A stretch of DNA of 64,000 bases, taken from positions 1-64,000 of the forward strand of contig JAVEDE010000076.1 of the NCBI GenBank assembly GCA_030841105.1. The letters run 5' to 3'. The number at the start of each line of letters is the position of its first letter. Position 1 is the first letter of the stretch. The notes beneath the pieces were generated by a model, which ran no database searches, was not told the DNA's origin, and saw only the letters and a program-made list of their open reading frames with translations. This DNA comes from Pyrinomonadaceae bacterium (GTDB lineage: Bacteria > Acidobacteriota > Blastocatellia > Pyrinomonadales > Pyrinomonadaceae). Below, piece after piece: positions 9,320 to 16,802 of this stretch. The position numbers were made by a program, and so were the translations under genes.

Positions 9320-9790
9320 CTACTTGCTGCGCTGCTGCGCGTCAATGTAGCTTCCGGCGGCGAGCAGGAAGCGGCGGCGCAGGTCTTCGTCGCGGATCGC
9401 CCCGGCGGCTTCCGTGAGTTGGCGCGAGTTGCGGAGCGCGCGGCGTTCGTGTTCTTCGCGGTCAAACTCGGTCTGGCCGAGCCGCGCGCGTTCGGCGCGG
9501 ACGGTCGCCGCATCAACGCGAAACTCGATGTAGGTGACGACGGCCTGACCGAGCAGCGAGTTCAAGCGAAAGATGAGTTGGCCGCTGATCTGTTCGAGTT
9601 GCTTCTGCCACGCCGTGTCGGGGACGGCGACGACGAGTTGTTTGCGGTACAGCCGGAACGGCACGGCCTGCCCGCGCAGGGCTTCGCCCGCCACGCGACG
9701 CCACGCCACCATCGCCGCCGCCTCGGCCACCTCTTCCGCGTCGCCCGCTGCGCGCAGCAGGTTGGGCAGTGCTCGGATTAAGTCGTCCAT
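9320..9790 (-). CDS. DUF721 (DciA-like) domain protein
   Basis: A 156-residue protein with an N-terminal DUF721 domain: WRRVAGEALRGQAVPFRLY, then LVVAVPDTAWQKQLEQISG and LIFRLNSLLG, the hallmark pattern of the family. DUF721 includes DciA, the loader of replicative helicase DnaB in bacteria lacking DnaC, so a role in replication initiation is possible. About 60 C-terminal residues are charged and helical. A hairpin spacer (9,799-9,878) precedes the start, and the divergent maf gene lies beyond it. Confidence 0.78.
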   Translation of the reverse strand: MDDLIRALPNLLRAAGDAEEVAEAAAMVAWRRVAGEALRGQAVPFRLYRKQLVVAVPDTAWQKQLEQISGQLIFRLNSLLGQAVVTYIEFRVDAATVRAERARLGQTEFDREEHERRALRNSRQLTEAAGAIRDEDLRRRFLLAAGSYIDAQQRSK

Positions 9791-9798
9791 CTTCTCAA

Positions 9799-9878
9799 CA
9801 GCGGATTGCGGATTAACTAAGAGCCGGTTGGTAATTCCGGCTTGATGTATCTACAATCCGCATTTCGCGATCCGCATT
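9799..9878. repeat. Hairpin spacer with GCGGATT units
   Basis: GCGGATTGCGGATT near 9,800 faces AATCCGCATTTCGCGATCCGC near 9,858-9,878. It fills the divergent gap between the DUF721 and maf genes and must overlap their promoters. Confidence 0.7.
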
Positions 9879-9895
9879 CATAAAAGGGGAGTGTA

Positions 9896-10525
9896 ATGGA
9901 AGAACGGGGAGAGCCACAAGTAATAGTTCCGCCGGACGGTGCGGGCGGGTTGGAGTTGGAACCACTGGTGCTGGCTTCGAGTAGCCCGCGGCGCGCGGAG
10001 ATTTTGCGCGCCGTCGGCTGGCCGTTCGAGGCCGTGGCGGCGAACGTAGACGAGACGGCGCGGGGCGGCGAAGAGGTGGTCGAGTACGTGGAGCGTCTGG
10101 CGTGCGAGAAGGCGGAGGCGGTGGCGGAGGGGCGCGCGTCCGGCCTCGTGGTCGGCGCGGACACGGTGGTCGCGGTGGGCGGCCAGGTGCTCGGCAAGCC
10201 GTCCGACGACGAGGACGCGCGGCGGATGCTGCGACTGTTGAGCGGGAGGTGGCACGACGTGTTGACCGGCGTCGCGCTCGTGCGCGCGGAGACGGGCGAG
10301 GTGCTCGTGTCGCACGAACTGACGCGCGTGCGCTTTGCGGCGATGAGCGACGAGGAGATTGACGGTTACATCGCGACGGGCGAACCGGCGGACAAGGCGG
10401 GCGCGTACGGCGTGCAGGGACGCGCCTCGCTCTTCATCGAAGAGATCGAGGGCGACTACTGGAACGTCGTCGGCCTGCCGGTGCGTCTGCTCTACAAGCT
10501 GGCGGGAGAGAGCCGTGGCTCGTAG
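9896..10525 (+). CDS. maf: Maf-family nucleoside triphosphate pyrophosphatase
   Basis: A 209-residue Maf protein, which hydrolyses non-canonical or house-keeping NTPs (dTTP/UTP type) to NMP and pyrophosphate. Family motifs are in order: LVLASSSPRRAEILRAVGW, then VDETARGGEEVVEYVERLA, LVVGADTVVAVGGQVLGKP with the catalytic Asp, SGRWHDVLTGVALV, and GAYGVQGRASLFIEEIEGDY. It carries about 20 extra N-terminal residues (EERGEPQVIVPPDG), so translation may start a little downstream, but ATG 9896 follows a purine-rich AAGGGGAG site. A strong terminator follows. Confidence 0.93.
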   Translation: MEERGEPQVIVPPDGAGGLELEPLVLASSSPRRAEILRAVGWPFEAVAANVDETARGGEEVVEYVERLACEKAEAVAEGRASGLVVGADTVVAVGGQVLGKPSDDEDARRMLRLLSGRWHDVLTGVALVRAETGEVLVSHELTRVRFAAMSDEEIDGYIATGEPADKAGAYGVQGRASLFIEEIEGDYWNVVGLPVRLLYKLAGESRGS

Positions 10526-10561
10526 CCGCAAAAGGACGCGGAGGAAGACTATAAAGACGGC

Positions 10562-10598
10562 GGGGGCTGCTTCAATCAAGAAGCAGCCCCCGTTGTTT
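10562..10598 (+). terminator. Rho-independent terminator after maf
   Basis: A perfect 12-bp stem, GGGGGCTGCTTC (10,562-10,573) with GAAGCAGCCCCC (10,580-10,591), a six-base loop and then GTTGTTT. It lies between the convergent maf and redoxin genes. Confidence 0.88.
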
Positions 10599-10641
10599 GA
10601 TGAGAGTGTCGCTGGCCGGAATGTGTCCGGGCGGGCGAGAC

Positions 10642-11193
10642 TCAGAGAAGTTTGTTAAGACGCGCGGAGAGGCGTTGGACGAGGTTGCCTTCGGGGTCGA
10701 GGCCGCCGATGGGGTCGCCGGAAATCTGGCCGCTCTTGTCGAAGATGACGAGCGCGGGCAGTTGATTGCGATCCACGCCCATGCGTTTGAAGAGCGCGCC
10801 GTCGGGGTCGCGCAGGACACCGATCTTGAGTCCGTTCTTGCGCGCGAACGAGCGCAGTTGATCGTCCGTCGCGAAGTTCTTCGACTTCTGCGATTCCGAA
10901 TCGGTGCTCACCCAGTAGACTCTCAAATCGCGGTCGCGGTATTCGTCGGCGAGACGCTGCACGCCTTCGATCTGCGTGCGCGAGAGCGGTAGCCACGACG
11001 CGCCGAAGGCGAGGACAACGACGTCGCCGCGCAACTGCTCGGAGGTGATGCTGCCGCCGTCCACCGAGCGCAGCGAAAATTCCGGCAAGGCGTCTTGCGT
11101 GTTCGCGGCGGGCGCGACCGCGAACGCCTGCGCGAAGACGAGCGTCGAGGAGAGCAACAGACCGGCGATAAAACGGGGGGACTTGGTAAACAT
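10642..11193 (-). CDS. Exported TlpA/redoxin-fold protein lacking active-site cysteines
   Basis: A 183-residue exported protein: signal peptide FTKSPRFIAGLLLSSTLVFA with an AFA site, then a thioredoxin-like domain (LPEFSLRSVDGGSITSEQLR, the usual TlpA entry). Where TlpA or AhpC proteins have WCPPC or a peroxidatic Cys, this protein has VLAFGASWLPLSRTQIEG, so no redox cysteine is present; the whole mature chain is cysteine-free. The cis-Pro region QLPALVIFD is retained. It therefore cannot be a standard thiol oxidoreductase and may be a structural or binding relative. The start at 11193 follows a GAAGGAG site; an upstream ATG at 11250 is disfavoured. Confidence 0.78.
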   Translation of the reverse strand: MFTKSPRFIAGLLLSSTLVFAQAFAVAPAANTQDALPEFSLRSVDGGSITSEQLRGDVVVLAFGASWLPLSRTQIEGVQRLADEYRDRDLRVYWVSTDSESQKSKNFATDDQLRSFARKNGLKIGVLRDPDGALFKRMGVDRNQLPALVIFDKSGQISGDPIGGLDPEGNLVQRLSARLNKLL

Positions 11194-11374
11194 TTTTTCT
11201 CCTTCTACACGGCGTCTCACGATTCCCGGCGGCGTTCCGGCGGGCTGCACTAACTTCGCCCGCGCGATGCGCCCGGCCGGTACGTGAAACGCTTCCCGTA
11301 CCGAAATAGTTAGATGTACGGTCAGAAAGAACCGTTGGATTGAAGGCGAACAACCAGCCCGTCAGGGTTGAAGT

Positions 11375-12094
11375 TTAAGTCTGTGTGACGGGCGGCGGGA
11401 CTCCGAAAATCTCCTCGTGTAGCGCGCGGTAATCTTCCCACGTATCCATGTCGCGCGCAACGTATTCGGACTCGACCGGCAGGCGCAAGACCTCGCCCGC
11501 GTGCGCGCGAAAGAGTGCGCGCAAACCGCCCGCCGCGTCCAGATTCAGAAGCGACGCGCGCAGGCTGTTGCTGACTAAGACAGGATGCCCGCCGCGCCCC
11601 CGCCACTCCGGCACGACGACGCGCGCGCCCGTCCGCCGGTGCGCCGCGATGACCTCCAAGATCTCTCTCGCCGTCACCGCCGGGTGATCCGCGAGCGCGA
11701 TCAGCAACGCGCCCGTCGCCGCCGCGCCGCCGTTCTCGTCCTCGACGCCTTCGGACAGAGCCTCCACGCCCCGCGCGATCGAGACGCTCATCTCGCTCCC
11801 GGCCTCTCGGTTGAGCGCGAAGCGGACGGGCAGGTGCGCGAGCGCGGCGCGCACCTCTTCCGCGCGATGGCCGACGACGACGACGACCTCGTCCACGCCC
11901 GCCGCGAGTAGATTGTTGATGCAGGTTTCGATGACGGTCTGCGCGCCGAAAGGCAGCAGCGGCTTGAACGCGCCCATGCGCCGCGAACGTCCGGCGGCGA
12001 GGAGGACGGCGGAGATTAAGGGATGAGGGAAGAGGGATGAGCGATGAACAGGAGAGGCGTCTAAACTTCTTGGAGGTTTTACTTCATCGCTCAT
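11375..12094 (-). CDS. MocA/MobA-like nucleotidyltransferase
   Basis: A 239-residue GT-A-type nucleotidyltransferase of the molybdenum-cofactor family (MocA transfers CMP and MobA GMP to molybdopterin). The signature SAVLLAAGRSRRMGAFKPLL is complete, and VVVVVGHRAEEVRAAL, FALNREAGSEMSVSIARGV, IALADHPAVTAREI and GRGGHPVLVS follow in family order. Its place right behind a molybdenum hydroxylase operon on the same strand supports a role in maturing that enzyme's cofactor. Odd: the first 25 codons are encoded by the left part of a perfect 22-bp hairpin (12,027-12,104), so either the spacer has become coding or the real start is a non-ATG codon near 12,020. Confidence 0.85.
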   Translation of the reverse strand: MSDEVKPPRSLDASPVHRSSLFPHPLISAVLLAAGRSRRMGAFKPLLPFGAQTVIETCINNLLAAGVDEVVVVVGHRAEEVRAALAHLPVRFALNREAGSEMSVSIARGVEALSEGVEDENGGAAATGALLIALADHPAVTAREILEVIAAHRRTGARVVVPEWRGRGGHPVLVSNSLRASLLNLDAAGGLRALFRAHAGEVLRLPVESEYVARDMDTWEDYRALHEEIFGVPPPVTQT

Positions 12095-12104
12095 CCCTCT
12101 TCCC
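12027..12104. repeat. Perfect 22-bp stem hairpin
   Basis: 12,027-12,048 and 12,083-12,104 are exact reverse complements made of GGGATGAG, GAGGGAAG and GCGATGAA words. It lies between the flavin subunit gene and the mocA-like gene and overlaps the first codons of the latter as annotated. Confidence 0.88.
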
Positions 12105-12119
12105 TCTCGAACGCGCGGG

Positions 12120-13106
12120 CTAATTTTCCTGCAACGCTTCGAGCGCGCGCATGACGTAGATGCGCGTCATCTGCTTGCGCCAGTTCATGATGAAATCCGT
12201 GTTGTCGAGCGGTCGCGCTTTGACGTAGCACGCCTCGGCCGCCGCACGCATCCGCTCCGCATCGAGCCGCCCGCCGACGAGCGCCGCCTCCGCCTCGCGC
12301 ACCGCGACGGGCGCGGGCGCGATGCCGCCCAGAATCAACTTCGCCGCGCGCACCGTCCCGTCCGCTTCCGTGTCGAGCCGCACGGCCACGCCGAGGACGG
12401 GGAAGTCGAACGCGCCGCGTCGCCTGAGCTTCTTATAGACCGCTCGCCAGCCGTCCACGGGCGGCAAAAGGATGTCGGCCAACAACTCGTCCCGCCGCTT
12501 GTGCAGGTAGGCGATGCCGTCGTCGTTGTACAACCCTTCGGCCGTCACCTCGCGCTCGCCGAGCGTCGAGACGAGCCGCACGCGCGCGCCCATCGCCACC
12601 ATCAACGGCACGAGGTCGGCCGACTGCACCGCCCAACACTTCGACGACCCCGGCGCGACCCAACACACGTCGCCGTCCTTCTTCAGACAGAAGTTGATGC
12701 CCTTGCGCCACTCGTAATTCTGATTGTAATAATTGCAGCGCGTGTCGAGCAGGAGGTTTCCGCCGACCGTCCCCATGTTGCGCAAGACGGGCGTCGAGAT
12801 CGTCCGCGCCGCCGCCGCCACCGACGGGTAATCGCGATTCACCAACGGGTGCTCGCACAAATCCGTCAGCGACACGCCCGCGCCGATTCGCAAGCCGCTC
12901 CGCCCGTCGCCCGTAATTTGGTTCAACTCCGCGACGCGTCCCACCGAGATGACCGTCTTCGGCGTCTGCTGCCGCCGCTTCATGTTCGGGTACAAGTCCG
13001 TCCCGCCCGCCACGAACTGCCCGGCCGCGCCCGCGTCCGCCATCATCTTCACCGCGTCCCTCACCTCTCTCGGCACGCGATACTCAAACTTCGGAAGTCT
13101 CATCAT
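12120..13106 (-). CDS. FAD-binding subunit of a xanthine oxidase-family enzyme, HcrB-like
   Basis: A 328-residue FAD subunit of a molybdenum hydroxylase. FAD-binding motifs are FVAGGTDLYPNMK (about residues 31-43) and NMGTVGGNLLLDTRC (110-124). Between them and the C-lobe lies an insertion whose cysteines are spaced C124-x15-C140-x7-C148-x8-C157. That is the spacing of the extra [4Fe-4S] cluster loop in the beta subunit of 4-hydroxybenzoyl-CoA reductase, a feature absent from ordinary xanthine or CO dehydrogenases. I infer an enzyme that can run a low-potential reductive reaction or a relative of it. The gene is downstream of the large subunit in the same orientation, but a toxin-antitoxin pair lies between. 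ATG 13106 or the adjacent ATG can serve as start. Confidence 0.9.
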   Translation of the reverse strand: MMRLPKFEYRVPREVRDAVKMMADAGAAGQFVAGGTDLYPNMKRRQQTPKTVISVGRVAELNQITGDGRSGLRIGAGVSLTDLCEHPLVNRDYPSVAAAARTISTPVLRNMGTVGGNLLLDTRCNYYNQNYEWRKGINFCLKKDGDVCWVAPGSSKCWAVQSADLVPLMVAMGARVRLVSTLGEREVTAEGLYNDDGIAYLHKRRDELLADILLPPVDGWRAVYKKLRRRGAFDFPVLGVAVRLDTEADGTVRAAKLILGGIAPAPVAVREAEAALVGGRLDAERMRAAAEACYVKARPLDNTDFIMNWRKQMTRIYVMRALEALQEN

Positions 13107-13161
13107 AACGATTTAAATTTCCCTTGCTCTTATGAATGAATCGCCATGCGCGGCATCCACG

Positions 13162-13362
13162 TCAAGCTCGCTTCTTGTCTTCGATTTTCAACTCAGGATG
13201 ACGCGCGAGGAAACCGCCGCGCTTCATCTTGTAGCGACCGGGCTTGAGCATATCGTCGTCCGTCCAGCCACGCTTGAGACCTGCTTCATAATCCTCTTGC
13301 GTGACTTCCAGCACGACCTCTTCGGCCTCTGTTTCCGATTCCTTATCTGTTGCCTTTTTCAT
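13162..13362 (-). CDS. Probable antitoxin paired with BrnT
   Basis: A 66-residue acidic/basic mixed protein (TDKESETEAEEVVLEVTQED, then GLKRGWTDDDMLKPGRYKMK). Its ATG lies 20 bases inside the end of the upstream BrnT-like gene, the usual toxin-first, overlapping layout of BrnT/BrnA loci. It does not show the classical BrnA ribbon-helix-helix signature, so the assignment rests on position and size. It may bind and neutralise the toxin and repress the pair. Confidence 0.6.
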   Translation of the reverse strand: MKKATDKESETEAEEVVLEVTQEDYEAGLKRGWTDDDMLKPGRYKMKRGGFLARHPELKIEDKKRA

Positions 13363-13627
13363 ATAAATCTCTCTCAGTCGGTGTTGGCTTGCGCGCAGAA
13401 ATGATCCGAATCATATTGCCGATGCGTTGGGCAAAAACGACGAACAATAGACGTTGAGCGGAATAACCGATGATAACGAAACGGTTTTCGTCGCCGGAGT
13501 GTTCGGTATCGTGAGCTTCAAGCGCATTCGGATCGTAAAAGACTTCTGTAGCCTCTCCAAAAGTGATGCCGTGTTTCTCCACATTGCCGATAGCCTTTGC
13601 ATCATCCCACTCAAATCTCAACGTCAA
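13343..13627 (-). CDS. BrnT-family ribonuclease toxin
   Basis: A 94-residue BrnT (RelE-like fold) toxin. Family marks: RFEWDDAKAIGNVEKHGITF near the start (consensus F-x-W-D-x-x-K-x-x-x-N-x-x-K-H-G-I-x-F), EVFYDPNAL, NRFVIIGYSAQRLLFVVFAQ and IRIISARKPTPTERDLYE at the end. BrnT proteins cleave RNA and are neutralised by a partner antitoxin. Translation apparently starts at a TTG, either 13627 or the TTG two codons later, which has better spacing from AAAGGA. The pair is inserted between large and flavin subunit genes of the molybdenum enzyme, 26 bases after the large-subunit stop. Confidence 0.85.
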   Translation of the reverse strand: MTLRFEWDDAKAIGNVEKHGITFGEATEVFYDPNALEAHDTEHSGDENRFVIIGYSAQRLLFVVFAQRIGNMIRIISARKPTPTERDLYEKGNR

Positions 13628-13653
13628 TCCTTTCTCATCTTCAGACCGGCATG

Positions 13654-16119
13654 CTACGAATGGATCGCCACGCGCGGCATCTCGCGCCCGTCGCCGCCTT
13701 CGGCGGGTGTGGCGACTTTGAGCGGTTCAGGCCATTCGACCGTGGGCACGCCTTTGGGGCCGAAGCGTGCGGGCTTGCCCTGCGCTTTCGCGCGGAGCGC
13801 GGCGAGGACTTTTTCGGGCGTGATCGGCACTTCGTCAACGCGCACGCCGACCGCATCGTAGACGGCGTTGGCGACGGCGGGCATGACTGGAAGGAGTGGT
13901 CCCTGCCCGACCTCTTTCGCGCCGAAGGGGCCGTTCGGGTCGGCGTCTTCGATGAGGTAGGTTTTCACGTCGCACATCTCGTGCGTCGTCGGACTCTTGT
14001 ATTCGAGGAGCGACGGAAATTTGTGGACGACGTTGCGGTTGGCGCGGTAGGTCATCTCTTCCATGAGCGCCTCGCCGAGTCCCATGTAGACGCCGCCCTC
14101 GACCTGTCCCATGACGAGCATGGGGTTGATACTCTGTCCGATGTCGTGGCCGATCCAGACGCGTTCGACCGTGACGAAACCCGTCTCCGCGTCAACGTCA
14201 ACTTCGGCGATGGCCGCCGAGTAACTGTAGGCGGGCGAGGGGCCGACGCCCGCGCCTTTGAACTTGCCGGGCGAGCGCGGCGGCGTGTACGAGCCGACCG
14301 TGCCAATCGTGCCGTACTTCGATTCCGCCAGCACGACCGCCTCGGCGAAGGTGACGCCCGTCTCGGGGTTCTCCACGTCGAAGACGCGGTGGTCTGCGAA
14401 CGAAAGGTTCTCTACGGGCAGCGAAAGTTTTTCGGCGACGGCCTTGCTCAAGAGTTCGCGCGCGCGTTCGGCGGCTTGCAGGGCGGCGTTGCCGGTCATC
14501 AAAGTGACACGGCTCGAATAGCTGCCGAGGTCAACCGGCGTGAGGTCTGTGTCGGCGGTCACGACGCGAATGTCGAAAGGATCGATCCCCAGGACTTCGG
14601 CGACGATGTAGGCGAGGACGGAATCCGAGCCTTGCCCGATGTCGGTCGAGCCGCACTGGACGCGCACGCCGCCCTGCCGGTCGAGTCCGAGTTGGACGCC
14701 TGAGTGCGGCATGTTATTCCAGTAGATCGGCAGCCCCGCGCCGCAGATGTAGCTGCTGCAAGCTAGCCCCACGCCCTTGCCGTAAGGCAGCTTGTGAAAC
14801 TTGTTCTTCCAATCCGAGCCTTCCACGATCTTCTCGATGCACTTGCCGAGTCCCATGCTGCCGATGCGCAGGTAGTTGGCCGTCAGCGAGTATGGTTTGA
14901 CCAGATGCTTGAGACGCATCTCGGCCGGGTCGAGTTTGAGATCGTCCGCGATCTTGTCGAGTTGGACTTCGAGACCGAAGCGCGGCTGCGGCGTGCCATG
15001 CCCGCGCTTGGGGCCGCAGGGCGGCTTGTTGGTGAAGGCGCGCAGGCCACGGAAGCGGTAGCGCGGCACGTCATAGGTGACGGTTTGCAGCGCGCCCGTG
15101 TAGAACGTCGAGGCGACGCCGTAAGAGCCGTATGCGCCGCCGTCGAGGAACGACTGAAAATCCATCGCCGTGATCGAGCCGTCGCGTTTGACTCCGGTCT
15201 TGACGTGCATCAGGACGGGGTGGCGGCCGCGGTGACAGTAGAAAACTTCCTCGCGCGTCAAAGTTACTTTGACGGGGCGACCCGTGATCATCGAGAGCTT
15301 GCAGACGGCGACTTCGTGGTTGAAGGGATCGCTCTTGCCGCCGAAGCCGCCGCCGTTCGGCGTGGCGATGACGCGGATGTGCGCGGCCGGAAGGCCGAGA
15401 ACCTTCGTCAGCGCGCGGTGGACGTAGTGCGGCGTCTGCGTCGAACTCCAGAGCGTCAACTTGTTGTCGGGGTCGAAGTGGGCGACCGACGCGTGCTGCT
15501 CCATGGGCAGGTGCGTGTTGCCTTCGTAGAAGAAGGTGTCTTCGCGGATGTGGTCGGCCGCGGCGAAGCCTTCGTCCATGTCGCCGAATTCGAGGTGGAC
15601 TTTCTTGTGGACGTTGCCGCTCTCGCCGTAGTCCTGCACGCGCGGCTCGTCAATCATGATCGCCTCTTCGATGCTCGTGATCGTCTGAAGTTTTTCGTAT
15701 TCAACTTCGATCAAGTTCATCGCCTCAAAGGCCGTGTCCTCGTCAACGGCGGCAACGGCCGCTACGGGGTCGCCGATGAAGCGCACGCGGTCGGTGCAGA
15801 GCGCGTGCTCGTCTTGACTGACGGGCAGGATGCCGTAACTCGTCGGCAAATCTTCGCCCGTGATGACGGCATGCACGCCGGGCAGAGCGCGCGCCTTCGA
15901 AGTGTCTATTTTAACGATGCGCGCGTGCGGCTCGTGCGCGCGCAGGAGCTTGGCGAAGAGCATGCGCGGCAGCACGATGTCGTCGGCAAACTTCGTCTGC
16001 CCCGTGCACTTCGCGCGCGCGTCAACCTTGCGAAAGGGCTTGCCGACGACTTTTAAATCTTTCTCTCTCGCGCCGCCCGCGCCGTTGTTGCCGTGTCCGT
16101 TGTTGTTGCTGCTGGTCAT
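13654..16119 (-). CDS. Molybdopterin-binding large subunit, xanthine oxidase family
   Basis: An 821-residue catalytic subunit binding molybdopterin cofactor. Motifs: KCTGQTKFADDIVLPRMLFA at the start, HLPMEQHASVAHFD, the cofactor-binding NGGGFGGKSDPFNHEVA (about residues 255-271), QCGSTDIGQGSDSVLAY (488-504) and AYSYSAAIAEVDVDAETG. In the C-terminal active-site loop it reads GAKEVGQGPLLP, so residue 739 is Gln where xanthine dehydrogenases and relatives have the catalytic Glu (VGE). The start at ATG 16119 is 27 bases after the 2Fe-2S subunit; the frame is open upstream but that part only shadows the small subunit. The N-terminus has a short Asn/Gly tract. Substrate unknown; the flavin subunit suggests an aromatic acyl-CoA-type reaction. 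Confidence 0.92.
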   Translation of the reverse strand: MTSSNNNGHGNNGAGGAREKDLKVVGKPFRKVDARAKCTGQTKFADDIVLPRMLFAKLLRAHEPHARIVKIDTSKARALPGVHAVITGEDLPTSYGILPVSQDEHALCTDRVRFIGDPVAAVAAVDEDTAFEAMNLIEVEYEKLQTITSIEEAIMIDEPRVQDYGESGNVHKKVHLEFGDMDEGFAAADHIREDTFFYEGNTHLPMEQHASVAHFDPDNKLTLWSSTQTPHYVHRALTKVLGLPAAHIRVIATPNGGGFGGKSDPFNHEVAVCKLSMITGRPVKVTLTREEVFYCHRGRHPVLMHVKTGVKRDGSITAMDFQSFLDGGAYGSYGVASTFYTGALQTVTYDVPRYRFRGLRAFTNKPPCGPKRGHGTPQPRFGLEVQLDKIADDLKLDPAEMRLKHLVKPYSLTANYLRIGSMGLGKCIEKIVEGSDWKNKFHKLPYGKGVGLACSSYICGAGLPIYWNNMPHSGVQLGLDRQGGVRVQCGSTDIGQGSDSVLAYIVAEVLGIDPFDIRVVTADTDLTPVDLGSYSSRVTLMTGNAALQAAERARELLSKAVAEKLSLPVENLSFADHRVFDVENPETGVTFAEAVVLAESKYGTIGTVGSYTPPRSPGKFKGAGVGPSPAYSYSAAIAEVDVDAETGFVTVERVWIGHDIGQSINPMLVMGQVEGGVYMGLGEALMEEMTYRANRNVVHKFPSLLEYKSPTTHEMCDVKTYLIEDADPNGPFGAKEVGQGPLLPVMPAVANAVYDAVGVRVDEVPITPEKVLAALRAKAQGKPARFGPKGVPTVEWPEPLKVATPAEGGDGREMPRVAIHS

Positions 16120-16145
16120 CTGGTTTCGGGTGTGTCGTCTTAGCT

Positions 16146-16676
16146 TTAGTCGAGGCCGTAGACGGCCGCGCGCGGCAGTTCCGCCTCTTCGCCGCGCATG
16201 CGCGCCGCGGCGAGTTCGACCGCCTCGTAGATTTTGATGTAGCCCGTGCAGCGGCAGAGATTGCCGGAGAGGGCTTCCTTGATCTCTTCGCGCGTGGGGT
16301 CTGGGTTTGCGGCGAGCAGTTCTTTGGCGACGAGCAGGAAGCCGGGCGTGCAGTAGCCGCACTGCGCCGCACCCGTGTCGGCGAAAGTTTCCTGCAAGGG
16401 GTGCAAGCCCGCCGCGCTCGCCATGCCCTCGACCGTTTCGACGCTGCGGCCTTCCGTGTCGAGTCCGAGCACGAGGCACGACAGGACGGAGCGGCCGTTC
16501 AAGAGGACGGCGCACGTGCCGCACTCGCCGAGTTCGCAGCCGTGCTTCGTGCCCATCAGGTTCAAGTCTTCGCGCAGGACTTCGAGCAGGGTCTTGTGCG
16601 GCGCGAACGCCACCTCCACGGTCTCGCCGTTGAGGGTGAATTCGATATGAGCTTTCTGTTTGGTTCGTTCGGACAT
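16146..16676 (-). CDS. 2Fe-2S subunit of xanthine oxidase-family enzyme
   Basis: A 176-residue electron-transfer subunit with two [2Fe-2S] domains. The plant-ferredoxin-type domain shows GCELGECGTCAVLLNGRSVL with a fourth Cys in SCLVLG; the helical domain shows AAQCGYCTPGFLL and GNLCRCTGYIKI. It passes electrons between the molybdenum centre and the flavin subunit. It is the first gene of the operon 2Fe-2S, large, (BrnT pair), FAD, MocA-like. The size and order match 4-hydroxybenzoyl-CoA reductase and CoxS-type small subunits. A hairpin spacer (16,735-16,781) separates it from panC upstream. Confidence 0.95.
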   Translation of the reverse strand: MSERTKQKAHIEFTLNGETVEVAFAPHKTLLEVLREDLNLMGTKHGCELGECGTCAVLLNGRSVLSCLVLGLDTEGRSVETVEGMASAAGLHPLQETFADTGAAQCGYCTPGFLLVAKELLAANPDPTREEIKEALSGNLCRCTGYIKIYEAVELAAARMRGEEAELPRAAVYGLD

Positions 16677-16734
16677 CCGTTTGATTTTATATGAAGACGG
16701 GGGCTGGACTGAAACGGAGACGGCAATAAGGACG

Positions 16735-16781
16735 TCAATCGTGAATAGGAGAAGACAGGTTTTCTCCGTTCACGATTGACG
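16735..16781. repeat. Hairpin spacer (12-bp core stem)
   Basis: GTCAATCGTGAA (16,735-16,746) pairs exactly with TTCACGATTGAC (16,770-16,781), extended by GGAGA/TCTCC near the loop; a further partial copy (GATTCACGATTTACG) follows. It lies between panC and the molybdenum enzyme operon. Confidence 0.78.
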
Positions 16782-16802
16782 ATTCACGATTTACGGCTTT
16801 GA

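Noticed and set aside
14794..16056. 420-codon plus-strand frame opposite the molybdopterin subunit
   Set aside because: Shadow frame; no motif.
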